From Anaerolineaceae bacterium (lineage in GTDB: Bacteria > Chloroflexota > Anaerolineae > Aggregatilineales > Phototrophicaceae): 64,000 nt of DNA. The translations under genes were made by a program, and so were the position numbers. Where the stretch lies: contig REDR01000069.1 in the NCBI GenBank assembly GCA_007693385.1, forward strand, positions 1 to 64,000, read 5' to 3'. Positions 43,518-51,454 of this stretch are shown one piece after another; the first letter of the stretch is position 1; every line of letters starts with the position of its first letter. The notes below the pieces were generated by a model. The model did no database searches and was not told where the DNA came from. It saw only the letters and a list, made by a program, of their open reading frames with translations.

Positions 43518-44758
43518 TGCGACCATTGATGACACGCGAGGCCGAACTCTCCCACGCGGAAGTCAGCCGTTATAGCCGCCACCTCATCATGCCGGAAGTC
43601 GGCATCGAAGGCCAGCGCAAGCTGAAAGCGTCCAGCGTGCTATTGATCGGCACCGGCGGGCTGGGTAGCCCTACCGCGCTGTATCTGGCGGCGGCGGGAA
43701 TCGGGCGGATGGGGTTGGTCGATTATGACATAGTGGACGAGTCGAACCTGCAACGGCAGATCATACACGGGCAGAGTACGCTGGGCGTCTCCAAGCTGGA
43801 TAGCGCCGAGCGCCGCATCAAGGATATTAACCCGTTCATCGAGATCGACAAGCACAACGTCCCGCTAACGTCGGATAACGCGCTGGCGATCATCGCGCCA
43901 TACGACATCGTGATCGACGGCACGGACAACTTCCCGACGCGCTATCTGGTCAACGACGCCTGCGCCAAGCTGGGCAAGCCGAACGTATATGGCAGTATCT
44001 TCCGCTTTGAAGGCCAGCTCAGCGTGTTCTATGCTGAAGAAGGCCCATGCTATCGTTGCATGTTCCCCGAACCACCGCCGCCCGGATTAGTGCCCAGTTG
44101 CGCGGAGGGCGGCGTACTCGGTATTTTGCCGGGCACCATCGGCACGCTACAGGCGACGGAAGCGATCAAGCTGTTGCTCGGCATCGGCGACCCGATGATC
44201 GGGCGCATGATACTGTACGACGCGCTAGAGATGAGCTTCACGACGATCAAAGTCCGCAAAGACCCGAACTGTCCGGTGTGCAGTATCCCCGCCGAGCAGA
44301 TCGAATTGATCGACTATGAGCAGTTCTGCGGCGTACCAGCGCACGACCACAGCGATTTTTCCGGCGTGGAAGCGGCGGAGCACAACGGCATGGGCGTCAT
44401 CGACGTGCGGACGTTGAACCAGCGCTTGACCGGCGGCGACGATCTGCTGGTGCTGGATGTGCGCGAGCCGCATGAATGGGCGATTGCCGCCATTGAGGGC
44501 ACGCTCCGCATCCCGAAGGGCGACATCCAGACCGCCAAAAACGCGGTCATCGCCGGGCGCAAGCTGGAAGCGGAGACGGTGCTGAAAGACATCCCGCGTG
44601 ATCGTGAGATCGTGGTGCATTGTCGTTCCGGCAAGCGTAGCGCCGATGTGATTGATCTGCTGGTGCAGGCTGGATACGACGCCGACAAGCTGAAAAATCT
44701 GGAAGGCGGCATACTGGCATGGGCGGAACAGATCGACCCGACGTTGCCGACGTACTGA
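43514..44758 (+). CDS. E1-like adenylyltransferase with C-terminal rhodanese domain (MoeB/HcyF-like)
   Basis: Activates the carrier's C-terminal Gly as an adenylate and receives sulfur through its rhodanese domain. The ThiF/MoeB part (about residues 15-255) has the nucleotide motif GTGGLGSPTALYLAAAG, DGTDNFPTRYLVNDAC, the zinc ligands CYRC and CPVC, and the Cys in PSCAEGGVLG. The C-terminal rhodanese (about 295-410) has the active-site loop HCRSGKRS. 414 residues. The start overlaps the carrier stop. A role in molybdopterin or thiamine synthesis is possible, but the metY–metX–carrier–protease context favours homocysteine. Confidence 0.92.
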   Translation: MMRPLMTREAELSHAEVSRYSRHLIMPEVGIEGQRKLKASSVLLIGTGGLGSPTALYLAAAGIGRMGLVDYDIVDESNLQRQIIHGQSTLGVSKLDSAERRIKDINPFIEIDKHNVPLTSDNALAIIAPYDIVIDGTDNFPTRYLVNDACAKLGKPNVYGSIFRFEGQLSVFYAEEGPCYRCMFPEPPPPGLVPSCAEGGVLGILPGTIGTLQATEAIKLLLGIGDPMIGRMILYDALEMSFTTIKVRKDPNCPVCSIPAEQIELIDYEQFCGVPAHDHSDFSGVEAAEHNGMGVIDVRTLNQRLTGGDDLLVLDVREPHEWAIAAIEGTLRIPKGDIQTAKNAVIAGRKLEAETVLKDIPRDREIVVHCRSGKRSADVIDLLVQAGYDADKLKNLEGGILAWAEQIDPTLPTY

Positions 44759-44774
44759 AGAATTTTGCCGTGTT

Positions 44775-44794
44775 GGGCGTAGCACGCTACGCCC
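44775..44794. repeat. Dispersed palindrome after the homocysteine cassette
   Basis: GGGCGTAGC (44775-44783) pairs with GCTACGCCC (44786-44794); the right flank continues CCTACA, the complement of the TGTAGG that flanks other copies. It lies 16 nt after the E1-like gene and can serve as a terminator. Confidence 0.8.
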
Positions 44795-44936
44795 CTACAA
44801 AATCATCGCGTGACTTTTATTCGCCGTCGCATCCCGTTTGTAACTGCTCTCAAACAAACATATCAAAAAATTCGGAAATTTTTCAGATTCGCGTGTTAGA
44901 ATTGGAATGACGATCACTTCATTGAGGTAAAAAATC

Positions 44937-45653
44937 ATGCCGGTTCTGCTACTCGCTCAGGGCGACGCCGCCGCTAAAGACATGCTACGTCGCGCCATCG
45001 AAGCCCGTTATGGCCCGCGCCCGCCCGCACTAGACCGCCTACAAATCGACTTCAAAGGCCGTAGCCGCTTCAAAGTTGGTCCGGTGATGGCGTGGGTGCC
45101 GGTGGATGTGGTCGCCTATTTCAGCTTTCCAACCGCGATGCGCTGGGATTTCATCGCCAAGCCGTTGAAGTTGCCCGTACAACGCGGCATCGAAGCCTAC
45201 GACGGCACGACATATCGCAGTCTGCGCGGCGGCAAAGCGCCGAACACCATCGACGATCCGGCGGCGGCGAGCGCTATCCGTCAACGTTTATGGGCGGTGG
45301 CGTCGGTCATGCTCACGCCGTTGAGCGATCTATTCGTGCGGCTGGAGCAAGTCGCCGACAACGGCCTGCGGGCGACCAATACCCAGCTCGGCGACTTCGC
45401 CGACATCTATCTGCGCCCCGATGATACGATTGACCATGTGCGCGTGCATTGCCTGAACCCCGATAGTGGCCGGACGCAAGACTTCATCGTGCGGACATCG
45501 CCGGAGCAAAAGCCGGTTGATGACTTGCTCGTGCCGGAGAAATTAACGATGCTGTGGGACGAAGAACCGACCATCGAATTGACGCCGGTACAGGCGCGGA
45601 TCAATCCGGAGCTACCCCCGGCGCTATTCTCGCTGGAAGAAGCGCCGGTCTAA
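44937..45653 (+). CDS. Conserved-looking protein of unknown function
   Basis: A 238-residue protein I do not recognise. It has no signal peptide, membrane segment or catalytic motif that I can name. The N-terminus MPVLLLAQGDAAAKDMLRRAIEARYGPRPPALD looks helical; the middle contains several hydrophobic beta-like stretches (VMAWVPVDVVAYFSFP, ADIYLRPDDTIDHVRVHCL) and a GIEAYDGTTYRSLRG segment reminiscent of lipoprotein-carrier-like beta sheets, but that is a weak impression. GAGG precedes the ATG. Codon use is like its neighbours. It lies alone between the homocysteine cassette and a minus-strand GNAT gene. Confidence 0.7.
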   Translation: MPVLLLAQGDAAAKDMLRRAIEARYGPRPPALDRLQIDFKGRSRFKVGPVMAWVPVDVVAYFSFPTAMRWDFIAKPLKLPVQRGIEAYDGTTYRSLRGGKAPNTIDDPAAASAIRQRLWAVASVMLTPLSDLFVRLEQVADNGLRATNTQLGDFADIYLRPDDTIDHVRVHCLNPDSGRTQDFIVRTSPEQKPVDDLLVPEKLTMLWDEEPTIELTPVQARINPELPPALFSLEEAPV

Positions 45654-45660
45654 ATCCGCC

Positions 45661-46182
45661 TTAGCGATAATGCGCGGGCATCGGCTCTTCGGTGCGCTGG
45701 TAGATGCCAAAGCCGCGCTTGATGTAGTTATCAATCGCGTGCGGGCTATCCAGATTGCAGGTGTGTAGCCACAGGCGGCGCGTCGTTTCGTCGTCCCATG
45801 CGGATTGTATCGCGTGGCTCAACAGATGCTTGCCCAGCCCGCGCCCGATGAAATCCCCGCGCAGGCCGAAGTACGCCAGCTCGACATCGCCCGCCGCCGC
45901 GTCAGACACGGCCAACTCCGCATAACCCGCCGGACATCCGGCCACGTACAGCACATCCACCCGCGCCGGAGCGAGCGCCGCGTTCAATGCTGTGTCATCC
46001 AGCGCGGCGCGGTCACGCCAGCGCCACGCCGCCCCGACTTCGCTATACAAAAAACGGTAAAAAGCCACATCCACGCGCCCCAACCGGATGATTTGCGCGT
46101 CGGGCACATCCACCCACGCCGGTTGAAAATCGGAGCGTCGGCGCATCTCTAAATAAGTGGTCACCAATGTATCAGGAATCAC
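45661..46182 (-). CDS. GNAT-family N-acetyltransferase
   Basis: A 173-residue acetyl-CoA-dependent acyltransferase. The acetyl-CoA loop is in LRGDFIGRGLGKHLLSHAIQSAW (R-x2-G-x-G), preceded by the beta-strand ELAYFGL and followed by LWLHTCNLDSPHAIDNYIKRGFGIY, a typical GNAT ending. The acceptor is unknown. The start is GTG at 46182 with a weak ribosome-binding site. The gene converges with the unknown protein at 45653, 7 nt away, and is divergent from the acyl-CoA dehydrogenase, whose promoter lies next to its start. Confidence 0.85.
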   Translation of the reverse strand: MIPDTLVTTYLEMRRRSDFQPAWVDVPDAQIIRLGRVDVAFYRFLYSEVGAAWRWRDRAALDDTALNAALAPARVDVLYVAGCPAGYAELAVSDAAAGDVELAYFGLRGDFIGRGLGKHLLSHAIQSAWDDETTRRLWLHTCNLDSPHAIDNYIKRGFGIYQRTEEPMPAHYR

Positions 46183-46201
46183 GGTTCATCTTCGCCTCAT
46201 C

Positions 46202-46210
46202 TGCTATAAT
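46202..46210 (+). promoter_or_regulatory. Extended -10 promoter of the second acyl-CoA dehydrogenase
   Basis: TGC-TATAAT (46202-46210) is a consensus extended -10 element. No good -35 is visible, as is usual for this promoter class. It lies 105 nt before the ATG. No AATTGAAT box is present. Confidence 0.55.
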
Positions 46211-46314
46211 AGAATCACGTTGACGGCACGCCGTCCGCGCTACGTGTGCGGATCATATCGCGCATCAACGAGAAATTAAACAGCATAGCGCATTTTTGCA
46301 AAAGGCAAATCTTA

Positions 46315-47547
46315 ATGAACTTCGATTTGACAGACGAACAAAAGCAAGCTCAAAAAATGGTGCGCGATTTCGCCGCCAAAGAAGTGATCCCCGTCATCGG
46401 TGAATGGGATCGCAAACAGGAGATGAATCCGGCGTTTCTGCCGCGCATGGCGGAGCTAGGGATTCTCGGCATCAGCATTCCGGTGCGCTACGGCGGGCAG
46501 GGATTCGACTACATCACGCTGGGGCTGGTATGCGAAGAACTGGAACGCGCCGACACGACTCTGCGCGTGGTGATGAGCGTGCATCACGGCCTGAACAGTC
46601 AGGCGTTGTTGCAGTGGGGCACGGAAGAACAGAAGCAGAAATTCCTGACGCCACAGGCGACGGGCGAGAAATACGCCGGATTCTGCCTGACCGAGCCGGG
46701 CGCGGGGAGCGATGTGGCGGCGATGAATAGCACCGCCCGCCGTGTTGGTGATCGCTACATCCTCAACGGCGAAAAGATGTGGATTAGTCTGGCGACGAAG
46801 GCGCATCATTTTGTGGTGGTCGCCAAGCACGACCCCGACGCGCAACCGGCGCACAAGGGCATGAGCGCGTTCATCGTGACCAGCGACATGGCCGGAGTCA
46901 CCTCCGGCGATATTCACGGCAAGCTGGGCGTGCGGGCGGGTTCAACCGGCTGGATCAAGATGGAAGACGTGGAAGTGCCCGTCGAGAATCGGCTGGGCGA
47001 AGAGGGTGAAGGCTTCAAGATTGCGATGTCGTGTCTGGATAATGGCCGCTACACCGTCGCCAGTGGTGCGACTGGCCTCATCCGCGCCTGTCTGGAAGAT
47101 AGCATCCAGTACGCGATGGAGCGCGAGACGTTCGGCACGCCGATAGCGCAACATCAGCTCATCAAGCAGAAGATCGCCTACATGCAACAATGGTATGATG
47201 CGGCGTTCTTGCTGTGTACCAAAGTCGGCTATTTGAAAAATCAGGGCGTGCGTAACACCCGCGAAACCAGCATGGCGAAGTGGTACGCCACCGACCATAG
47301 CGTGAAGGCGGCGCTGGAAGCGGTGCAGATATTCGGCGCGTATGGCTTCAGCGACGAGTATCCGGTAGAGCGCTATCTGCGTAACAGCAAGGGCGCGGTG
47401 ATCTACGAAGGCACCAGCGAGATTCACCAGTTGATGCAGGCCGACTATGCGTTCGGCTTCCGCGATGACAGGTCGATTCGCTGTGAGATGCCCGCCTACG
47501 ATGCCGAATTCTGGCAATCCGAGCCGGAGCCAGTCGCAGGCGACTAA
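46315..47547 (+). CDS. Acyl-CoA dehydrogenase
   Basis: A second FAD-dependent acyl-CoA dehydrogenase, 410 residues. It has [27 protein letters not shown], the C-terminal [34 protein letters not shown] with the catalytic-type Glu, and an extra 30-residue tail. [14 protein letters not shown] and the [20 protein letters not shown] region resemble enzymes acting on branched or glutaryl-type acyl-CoA, but the substrate is not certain. ATG 46315 follows AAAGG; the frame is open upstream to 46246 without a better site. A strong terminator follows. Confidence 0.9.
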   Translation: MNFDLTDEQKQAQKMVRDFAAKEVIPVIGEWDRKQEMNPAFLPRMAELGILGISIPVRYGGQGFDYITLGLVCEELERADTTLRVVMSVHHGLNSQALLQWGTEEQKQKFLTPQATGEKYAGFCLTEPGAGSDVAAMNSTARRVGDRYILNGEKMWISLATKAHHFVVVAKHDPDAQPAHKGMSAFIVTSDMAGVTSGDIHGKLGVRAGSTGWIKMEDVEVPVENRLGEEGEGFKIAMSCLDNGRYTVASGATGLIRACLEDSIQYAMERETFGTPIAQHQLIKQKIAYMQQWYDAAFLLCTKVGYLKNQGVRNTRETSMAKWYATDHSVKAALEAVQIFGAYGFSDEYPVERYLRNSKGAVIYEGTSEIHQLMQADYAFGFRDDRSIRCEMPAYDAEFWQSEPEPVAGD

Positions 47548-47580
47548 CGCATCCGCGAAGATGTGAGCATGGCATAGATC

Positions 47581-47613
47581 AAAAAGCCCCCGTCGGTGTC
47601 ACTGGCGGGGGCT
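47581..47613. terminator. Bidirectional terminator between the acyl-CoA dehydrogenase and the SH3–M23 gene
   Basis: AGCCCCCG (47585-47592) pairs with CGGGGGCT (47606-47613). On the minus strand the stem is followed by TTTTT (A-run 47581-47585), on the plus strand by GTGGTTTTG. It lies between two convergent genes. Confidence 0.85.
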
Positions 47614-47634
47614 GTGGTTTTGCGGTCAGATGCT

Positions 47635-48921
47635 TCAGGCACGCGGGCCGATCAACGGGCCGCCCAGTTGAATCATCGGCTGGTCTAGCGGCTTCGTCCA
47701 TTGTTTCCACTGGTCGCTATGGTAGAAATAGCGCAGTTGCGAGACGCTCCCCTGTCGCGCCGGAGTCGCCGGATTGAACTTGTTGACGATGGCGTTCAGC
47801 AAGCGATCCGGCATCAGCAGAAGCGGGTTAACGATGGTGAATTCACGGTAGCGGATTTCAAAGTGCAGGTGATACCACGGCAACGGCTCGATCTCGGCGA
47901 TGATGGTATCGGGCGTGATGCGCTGTCCCGGATTGAAGCGGCGCGGGTTGGTGATGTGCTGGTAGATCAGCGTGTAGTCACCGGCTTTCAACCACACCGA
48001 CAGATTCGGTGAGACGCGGCGCACGTCGATGAACGTCGCCTCCACACCGGCATAGACCGGAATGCCGGGCGCTTGATTCAAGAAGTCCAGCCCGCCGTGC
48101 AAGCCCTGCGAATAGCCGTCATAGTTGAAGTTTCTGCCGTCAGTATAGGCGAATACGTTGTTGCCGAAATACTGAAACATCGCCGTCTGTTCGATGTTGA
48201 CCGGCAATCGCTGGATCAGCGCCTTGTAGCCGGGTAGGTCGGTTCGCGTCGGCAGGCCAGCATCCACCGGCGGCGGCGGCTGGTTGATGGGTTGTAGAAA
48301 CACGATGTCGCCATTGATCGAACGCTCCGCCGACCACCCGCGCCCGTGCCGTATCCACACGAAACCATCGGCCTCAACGCGGCTGGATGGGTCGGCGGTG
48401 ATGACATGCTCAAGGCCGACGGTGCTATCCGGCTGAACGTCTGGATAATTCAGGCCGGGACCAATCCGCACGCGGACGCGCATCATCGCGCGGAACGATT
48501 GCGCGGGCGTTTCCGTGACTTCAACTTCCGGCTCAGGCTCGGGTTCTGGTTCAGGCTCGGGTTCAGGTTCAGGTTCTGGTTCAGGCTCGGGTTGGGGTTC
48601 AGGTTCGGGTTCTGGCTTGGTGTCGGTAGATTCAAGCTGGCCGCGCTTCGGTGTGCCGGTGCGGGCTTCACGGTCAAAGAAAGCGGCCAGACCTACCCTG
48701 ATTAAAAACGTCTGTGTGCCGTCGATGCGGCGTTCCGGCGACCAGCCGCGCAGGTGTCGCACCCACACATAGCCATCGGCCTCTGTACGCGTGGACGGAA
48801 AGACGATCACCAGACTGCCCTCATAAATCGTGCCGCCGTCCACGCCGTTAAGCGCCGGACGATCACGGATGATGACATCGCTATGCGCCGCCCGCATTCG
48901 CATTGTTCGAGTTATTACCAT
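47635..48921 (-). CDS. SH3-like domains with an M23 (LytM-type) peptidase domain
   Basis: A 428-residue putative cell-wall-associated protein. Two SH3b-like domains (about residues 10-80 and 145-210, each ending in YVWVRHLRGWS- or FVWIRHGRGWS-type strands) are separated by a Glu-Pro repeat hinge (about 101-131). The C-terminal M23 domain keeps the zinc ligands: H-x3-D in LHGGLDFLNQ and HxH in WYHLHFEIRYR, so endopeptidase activity against peptidoglycan cross-links is possible. No signal peptide or N-terminal membrane segment is seen, which is odd for such a protein; the true start might lie elsewhere or export may be non-classical. The ribosome-binding site is poor. Confidence 0.82.
   Translation of the reverse strand: MVITRTMRMRAAHSDVIIRDRPALNGVDGGTIYEGSLVIVFPSTRTEADGYVWVRHLRGWSPERRIDGTQTFLIRVGLAAFFDREARTGTPKRGQLESTDTKPEPEPEPQPEPEPEPEPEPEPEPEPEPEPEVEVTETPAQSFRAMMRVRVRIGPGLNYPDVQPDSTVGLEHVITADPSSRVEADGFVWIRHGRGWSAERSINGDIVFLQPINQPPPPVDAGLPTRTDLPGYKALIQRLPVNIEQTAMFQYFGNNVFAYTDGRNFNYDGYSQGLHGGLDFLNQAPGIPVYAGVEATFIDVRRVSPNLSVWLKAGDYTLIYQHITNPRRFNPGQRITPDTIIAEIEPLPWYHLHFEIRYREFTIVNPLLLMPDRLLNAIVNKFNPATPARQGSVSQLRYFYHSDQWKQWTKPLDQPMIQLGGPLIGPRA
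48529..48618 (-). repeat. Hexamer repeat encoding a Glu-Pro hinge
   Basis: About fifteen tandem hexamers of the type GGTTCA/GGCTCG/GGTTCT (plus strand) encode alternating Glu and Pro in the SH3–M23 protein. Synonymous variation between units shows it is maintained at protein level, but its length may vary between strains by slippage. Confidence 0.85.
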
Positions 48922-49085
48922 CGCAATTTCAGGCGCAGATTACCGAAGCGCCCCCTCCTCTCGCCTCAAATTAAAATGAGTATCTGCTGGCCGATCACAA
49001 CCGGCTTTTAACCGACGGCGAACGGCTTCGTGATACGTTGACATTGTAGCACAGCGATACTATGATTGAAAAATAAGATAAAATA

Positions 49086-49160
49086 GTCGGGGCGTGGCAC
49101 GCTACGCCACGACAGATCATCATCCCGAAAAACGATGTCGGGGCGCAACGCACCGCGCCC
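49086..49160. repeat. Pair of dispersed palindromes upstream of the SGNH hydrolase
   Basis: GTCG-G-GGCGTGGC (49086-49098) pairs with GCTACGCC-A-CGAC (49101-49113), with one mismatch and one G-T pair. GGGCGC (49141-49146) pairs with GCGCCC (49155-49160). Together they fill most of the 49012-49214 spacer, where no gene is seen. Confidence 0.7.
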
Positions 49161-49214
49161 GAAAATTACCTCCCTACGCAGGACTATTCACGGCACGAAC
49201 GGAGACGACCACGC

Positions 49215-49886
49215 ATGAAAATTATCTTTCTGGGCGATAGCCTGACGGCGGGCGTATATGGCGGCGATTTCGTCGCGGAGCTAGCCGCGATGATGCCCGA
49301 CGACCAGATCATCAACGCCGGAATCGGCGGTAGTACCGCGCCGGATATGCTGGCGCGGCTGGATGACATCATCGCCCATGAGCCGGACGCGGTTTTTGTG
49401 ATGGGTGGCGGCAATGATGCCATCTCCTACAGCCAGCCGGACACGCGCCCATATTATCGTCAGGCGCAAGACATCCCCGACGGGGTGGTGACGCCGGAGA
49501 TGTTCACGACGGCTTATCGTGACATCCTGCAAACATTACAACTCGCCTTTGTGCGCGTGTGGGTGGGATTGCCGCCGATGGAGTACAACCCGCAGACCGT
49601 CTCCGCGATGAAGCGCTATAACGACATCGCCCGCGAAGTCGCGGCCAGCTTCAACGTGCCCGCGCTCGATCTGATGGCGCATTTCACGCCGGACGATGTG
49701 CCAGAACGCCCGCCAATCACCATCAAGACGATCAATACCATCGGCCAGCGCACCGCTAACGGCTGGGACGATTACGAAGGCGAACGCGAGCGCGGCGGCT
49801 ACACTTATTCATTTGACGGCATCCACATTCTGCCGCGTACCGCCGAACGTTTCGCCCGCTTGATCTACGATTTCATGGACGAGTAG
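49215..49886 (+). CDS. SGNH/GDSL-family hydrolase
   Basis: A 223-residue esterase or lipase-like enzyme. The four SGNH blocks are present: GDSLTAG with the nucleophile Ser8, the Gly of GIGGST, Asn of GGGNDAIS and the DGIH motif with catalytic Asp and His near the C-terminus. There is no signal peptide, so it is probably cytosolic. The substrate is unknown. A pentapeptide-repeat gene follows 33 nt downstream on the same strand. Confidence 0.88.
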   Translation: MKIIFLGDSLTAGVYGGDFVAELAAMMPDDQIINAGIGGSTAPDMLARLDDIIAHEPDAVFVMGGGNDAISYSQPDTRPYYRQAQDIPDGVVTPEMFTTAYRDILQTLQLAFVRVWVGLPPMEYNPQTVSAMKRYNDIAREVAASFNVPALDLMAHFTPDDVPERPPITIKTINTIGQRTANGWDDYEGERERGGYTYSFDGIHILPRTAERFARLIYDFMDE

Positions 49887-49919
49887 CCGTATAGTATGCG
49901 ATAGGGAGTCTTTAACGTT

Positions 49920-50519
49920 ATGATCCAAAAAATCCGCGCCGGATGGAACAAAGCCCGCACTATCCTGTTGAGCAATGAGCAGTTGATCGCGCAATTACCG
50001 GCGCGACGACACGGCGAAGCGCTCCGCGTGCTGGAAACCCTCAAAGAGCGCGAATGCTTACAAAATGGCACGATGAAACATGCCGACTTGCGCGGCGTGG
50101 ACATTCGCGGAGCGCTGATCGCCATGTCGGATTTTGAAGGCGTCAACTTCGGCGGGGCGAAACTGGACGGCGCGTATCTGGGCTGTTGCAACCTGCGGCG
50201 GGCGGATTTCAGCGCGGCGCAATGTACCGGCGTGAACTTTCGTGAGGCGCACATCAACAATGCGCTGTTCGTCGGCGCGGATTTATCCGGCGCGTACTTC
50301 GCGGAGGCGGTCTTGCGCGGCGCGGATTTATCCGGCGGGCGATTGCACCGCACCAACTTCTGGGGCGCGAACCTGAAAGGCGTCCGCCTGCTGGACGCCG
50401 ATCTATCCGGCGCGAACCTGACCAGCGCGAAGTTCGACAGCGCCACCACTCTCCCCGACGGCACACAATGGACGCCGGACGCTGATCTATCGCGTTTCAC
50501 CGGCCCAACGGCCATCTAA
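49920..50519 (+). CDS. Pentapeptide-repeat protein
   Basis: A 199-residue protein with a helical N-terminus (about 1-48), followed by a run of A(D/N)LxG-type pentapeptides (for example HADLRGVDIRGALI, GADLSGAYFAEAVLRGADLSG, GANLKGVRLLDADLSGANL). These fold into a right-handed quadrilateral beta helix. Some members protect DNA gyrase as DNA mimics, but most have no known function, and nothing here indicates a target. Confidence 0.9.
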   Translation: MIQKIRAGWNKARTILLSNEQLIAQLPARRHGEALRVLETLKERECLQNGTMKHADLRGVDIRGALIAMSDFEGVNFGGAKLDGAYLGCCNLRRADFSAAQCTGVNFREAHINNALFVGADLSGAYFAEAVLRGADLSGGRLHRTNFWGANLKGVRLLDADLSGANLTSAKFDSATTLPDGTQWTPDADLSRFTGPTAI

Positions 50520-50533
50520 CCGAAAATCTGTAG

Positions 50534-50553
50534 GGGCGTAGCGTGCTACGCCC
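50534..50553. repeat. Dispersed palindrome after the pentapeptide gene
   Basis: GGGCGTAGC (50534-50542) pairs with GCTACGCCC (50545-50553), preceded by ATCTGTAG. The same ATCTGTAGGGG stretch appears at the right end of the window (63990-64000). It may terminate the upstream transcript. Confidence 0.8.
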
Positions 50554-50599
50554 AACATTCCCCAACACCGAAAACTCCAATCATGCCTACCCATTATCT

Positions 50600-50633
50600 T
50601 TTAATTGAATCTCGATTCAATTAAAGGTACAAT
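50600..50633 (+). promoter_or_regulatory. Palindromic operator overlapping the etfBA promoter
   Basis: TTTAATTGAATC (50600-50611) and GATTCAATTAAA (50614-50625) are perfect inverted repeats separated by 2 nt. A promoter with -35 TTGAAT (50605-50610), 17-nt spacer and -10 TACAAT (50628-50633) overlaps it, the classic arrangement for repression. The half-site AATTGAATC also sits on the promoter of the acyl-CoA dehydrogenase at 224. Confidence 0.75.
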
Positions 50634-50674
50634 ATCGGGGACAAATAGATTTTGATAACAGGGAGGATTTTACC

Positions 50675-51454
50675 TTGTCAATTATCGTTTTTACGAGAAG
50701 TACGCCGGATACCGCCGCGAAAGTGGAAGTAGACGGTAGCGGCAACGTGACATGGGGTGATGCGGCGACAGTCGTCAACCCGTGGGACGAGTACGCGCTG
50801 GAAGAGGGCATCGTGCAGGCCAAGAACGGCGGCGGCAAAGCGTCCGTCATCGCTATTGGCGGCGAGATGCACAACGACGCGCTGAAGCATTCGCTGGCGA
50901 TGGGACTCGATCAGGCTATCCGCGTTGAAGATGACGCGCTGGACGCGAGCGACGCGCTAGCCTACGCGACAGCCGCTTCTGCCGCCGTCAAGAAGGTGGA
51001 CGACGCCAAGCTGGTGATCTTCGGCAAGGAGAGCATCGACGTAGGCACCGATCAGCACGCCTATATGACGGCGCGTAAGTTGGGCTGGACGATGCTCAGC
51101 TATGTCTCGCAGATCATCGAAGTCGATTATGAAGCCGGTACGATCAAAGTTGAGAAGATGTACGAGCAAGGCAAGCAGGTTGTCACCAGCCAGCTACCCG
51201 CCGTCATCACCGTGATGAAGGAAATCAACGAACCGCGTTATCCATCCTTCATCGGCATCCGCAAAGCCAGCAAAGCGCAGATTCCGGTGTGGTCGCTGGC
51301 CGATCTCGGCATCTCAGCGCCCACCGCGAAGACGCAAACGCTGGCCTTCAACAACCTGCCCGCCCGCGAGGTCAAGACCGAGATGATCGAAGGTGAGCCG
51401 GAAGAGCAAGCGCGGATTCTGGTCGATAAACTGCTGGAGGAGAAGGTACTATGA
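50675..51454 (+). CDS. etfB: Electron transfer flavoprotein beta subunit
   Basis: Half of the ETF heterodimer that takes electrons from acyl-CoA dehydrogenases and passes them to the quinone pool. The 259-residue protein has NPWDEYALEEGI, the AMP-binding region and the KEINEPRYPSFIGIRKASK signature near residue 190. The start is TTG at 50675, supported by GGGAGG (50661-50666) 8 nt upstream. etfA overlaps its end by 4 nt. No bifurcating-partner genes lie nearby. Confidence 0.95.
   Translation: MSIIVFTRSTPDTAAKVEVDGSGNVTWGDAATVVNPWDEYALEEGIVQAKNGGGKASVIAIGGEMHNDALKHSLAMGLDQAIRVEDDALDASDALAYATAASAAVKKVDDAKLVIFGKESIDVGTDQHAYMTARKLGWTMLSYVSQIIEVDYEAGTIKVEKMYEQGKQVVTSQLPAVITVMKEINEPRYPSFIGIRKASKAQIPVWSLADLGISAPTAKTQTLAFNNLPAREVKTEMIEGEPEEQARILVDKLLEEKVL

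Noticed and set aside
48529-48618. CRISPR-like tandem repeat
   Set aside because: The units are 6 bp, contiguous and in frame in a Glu-Pro hinge; there are no spacers and no cas genes in the window.
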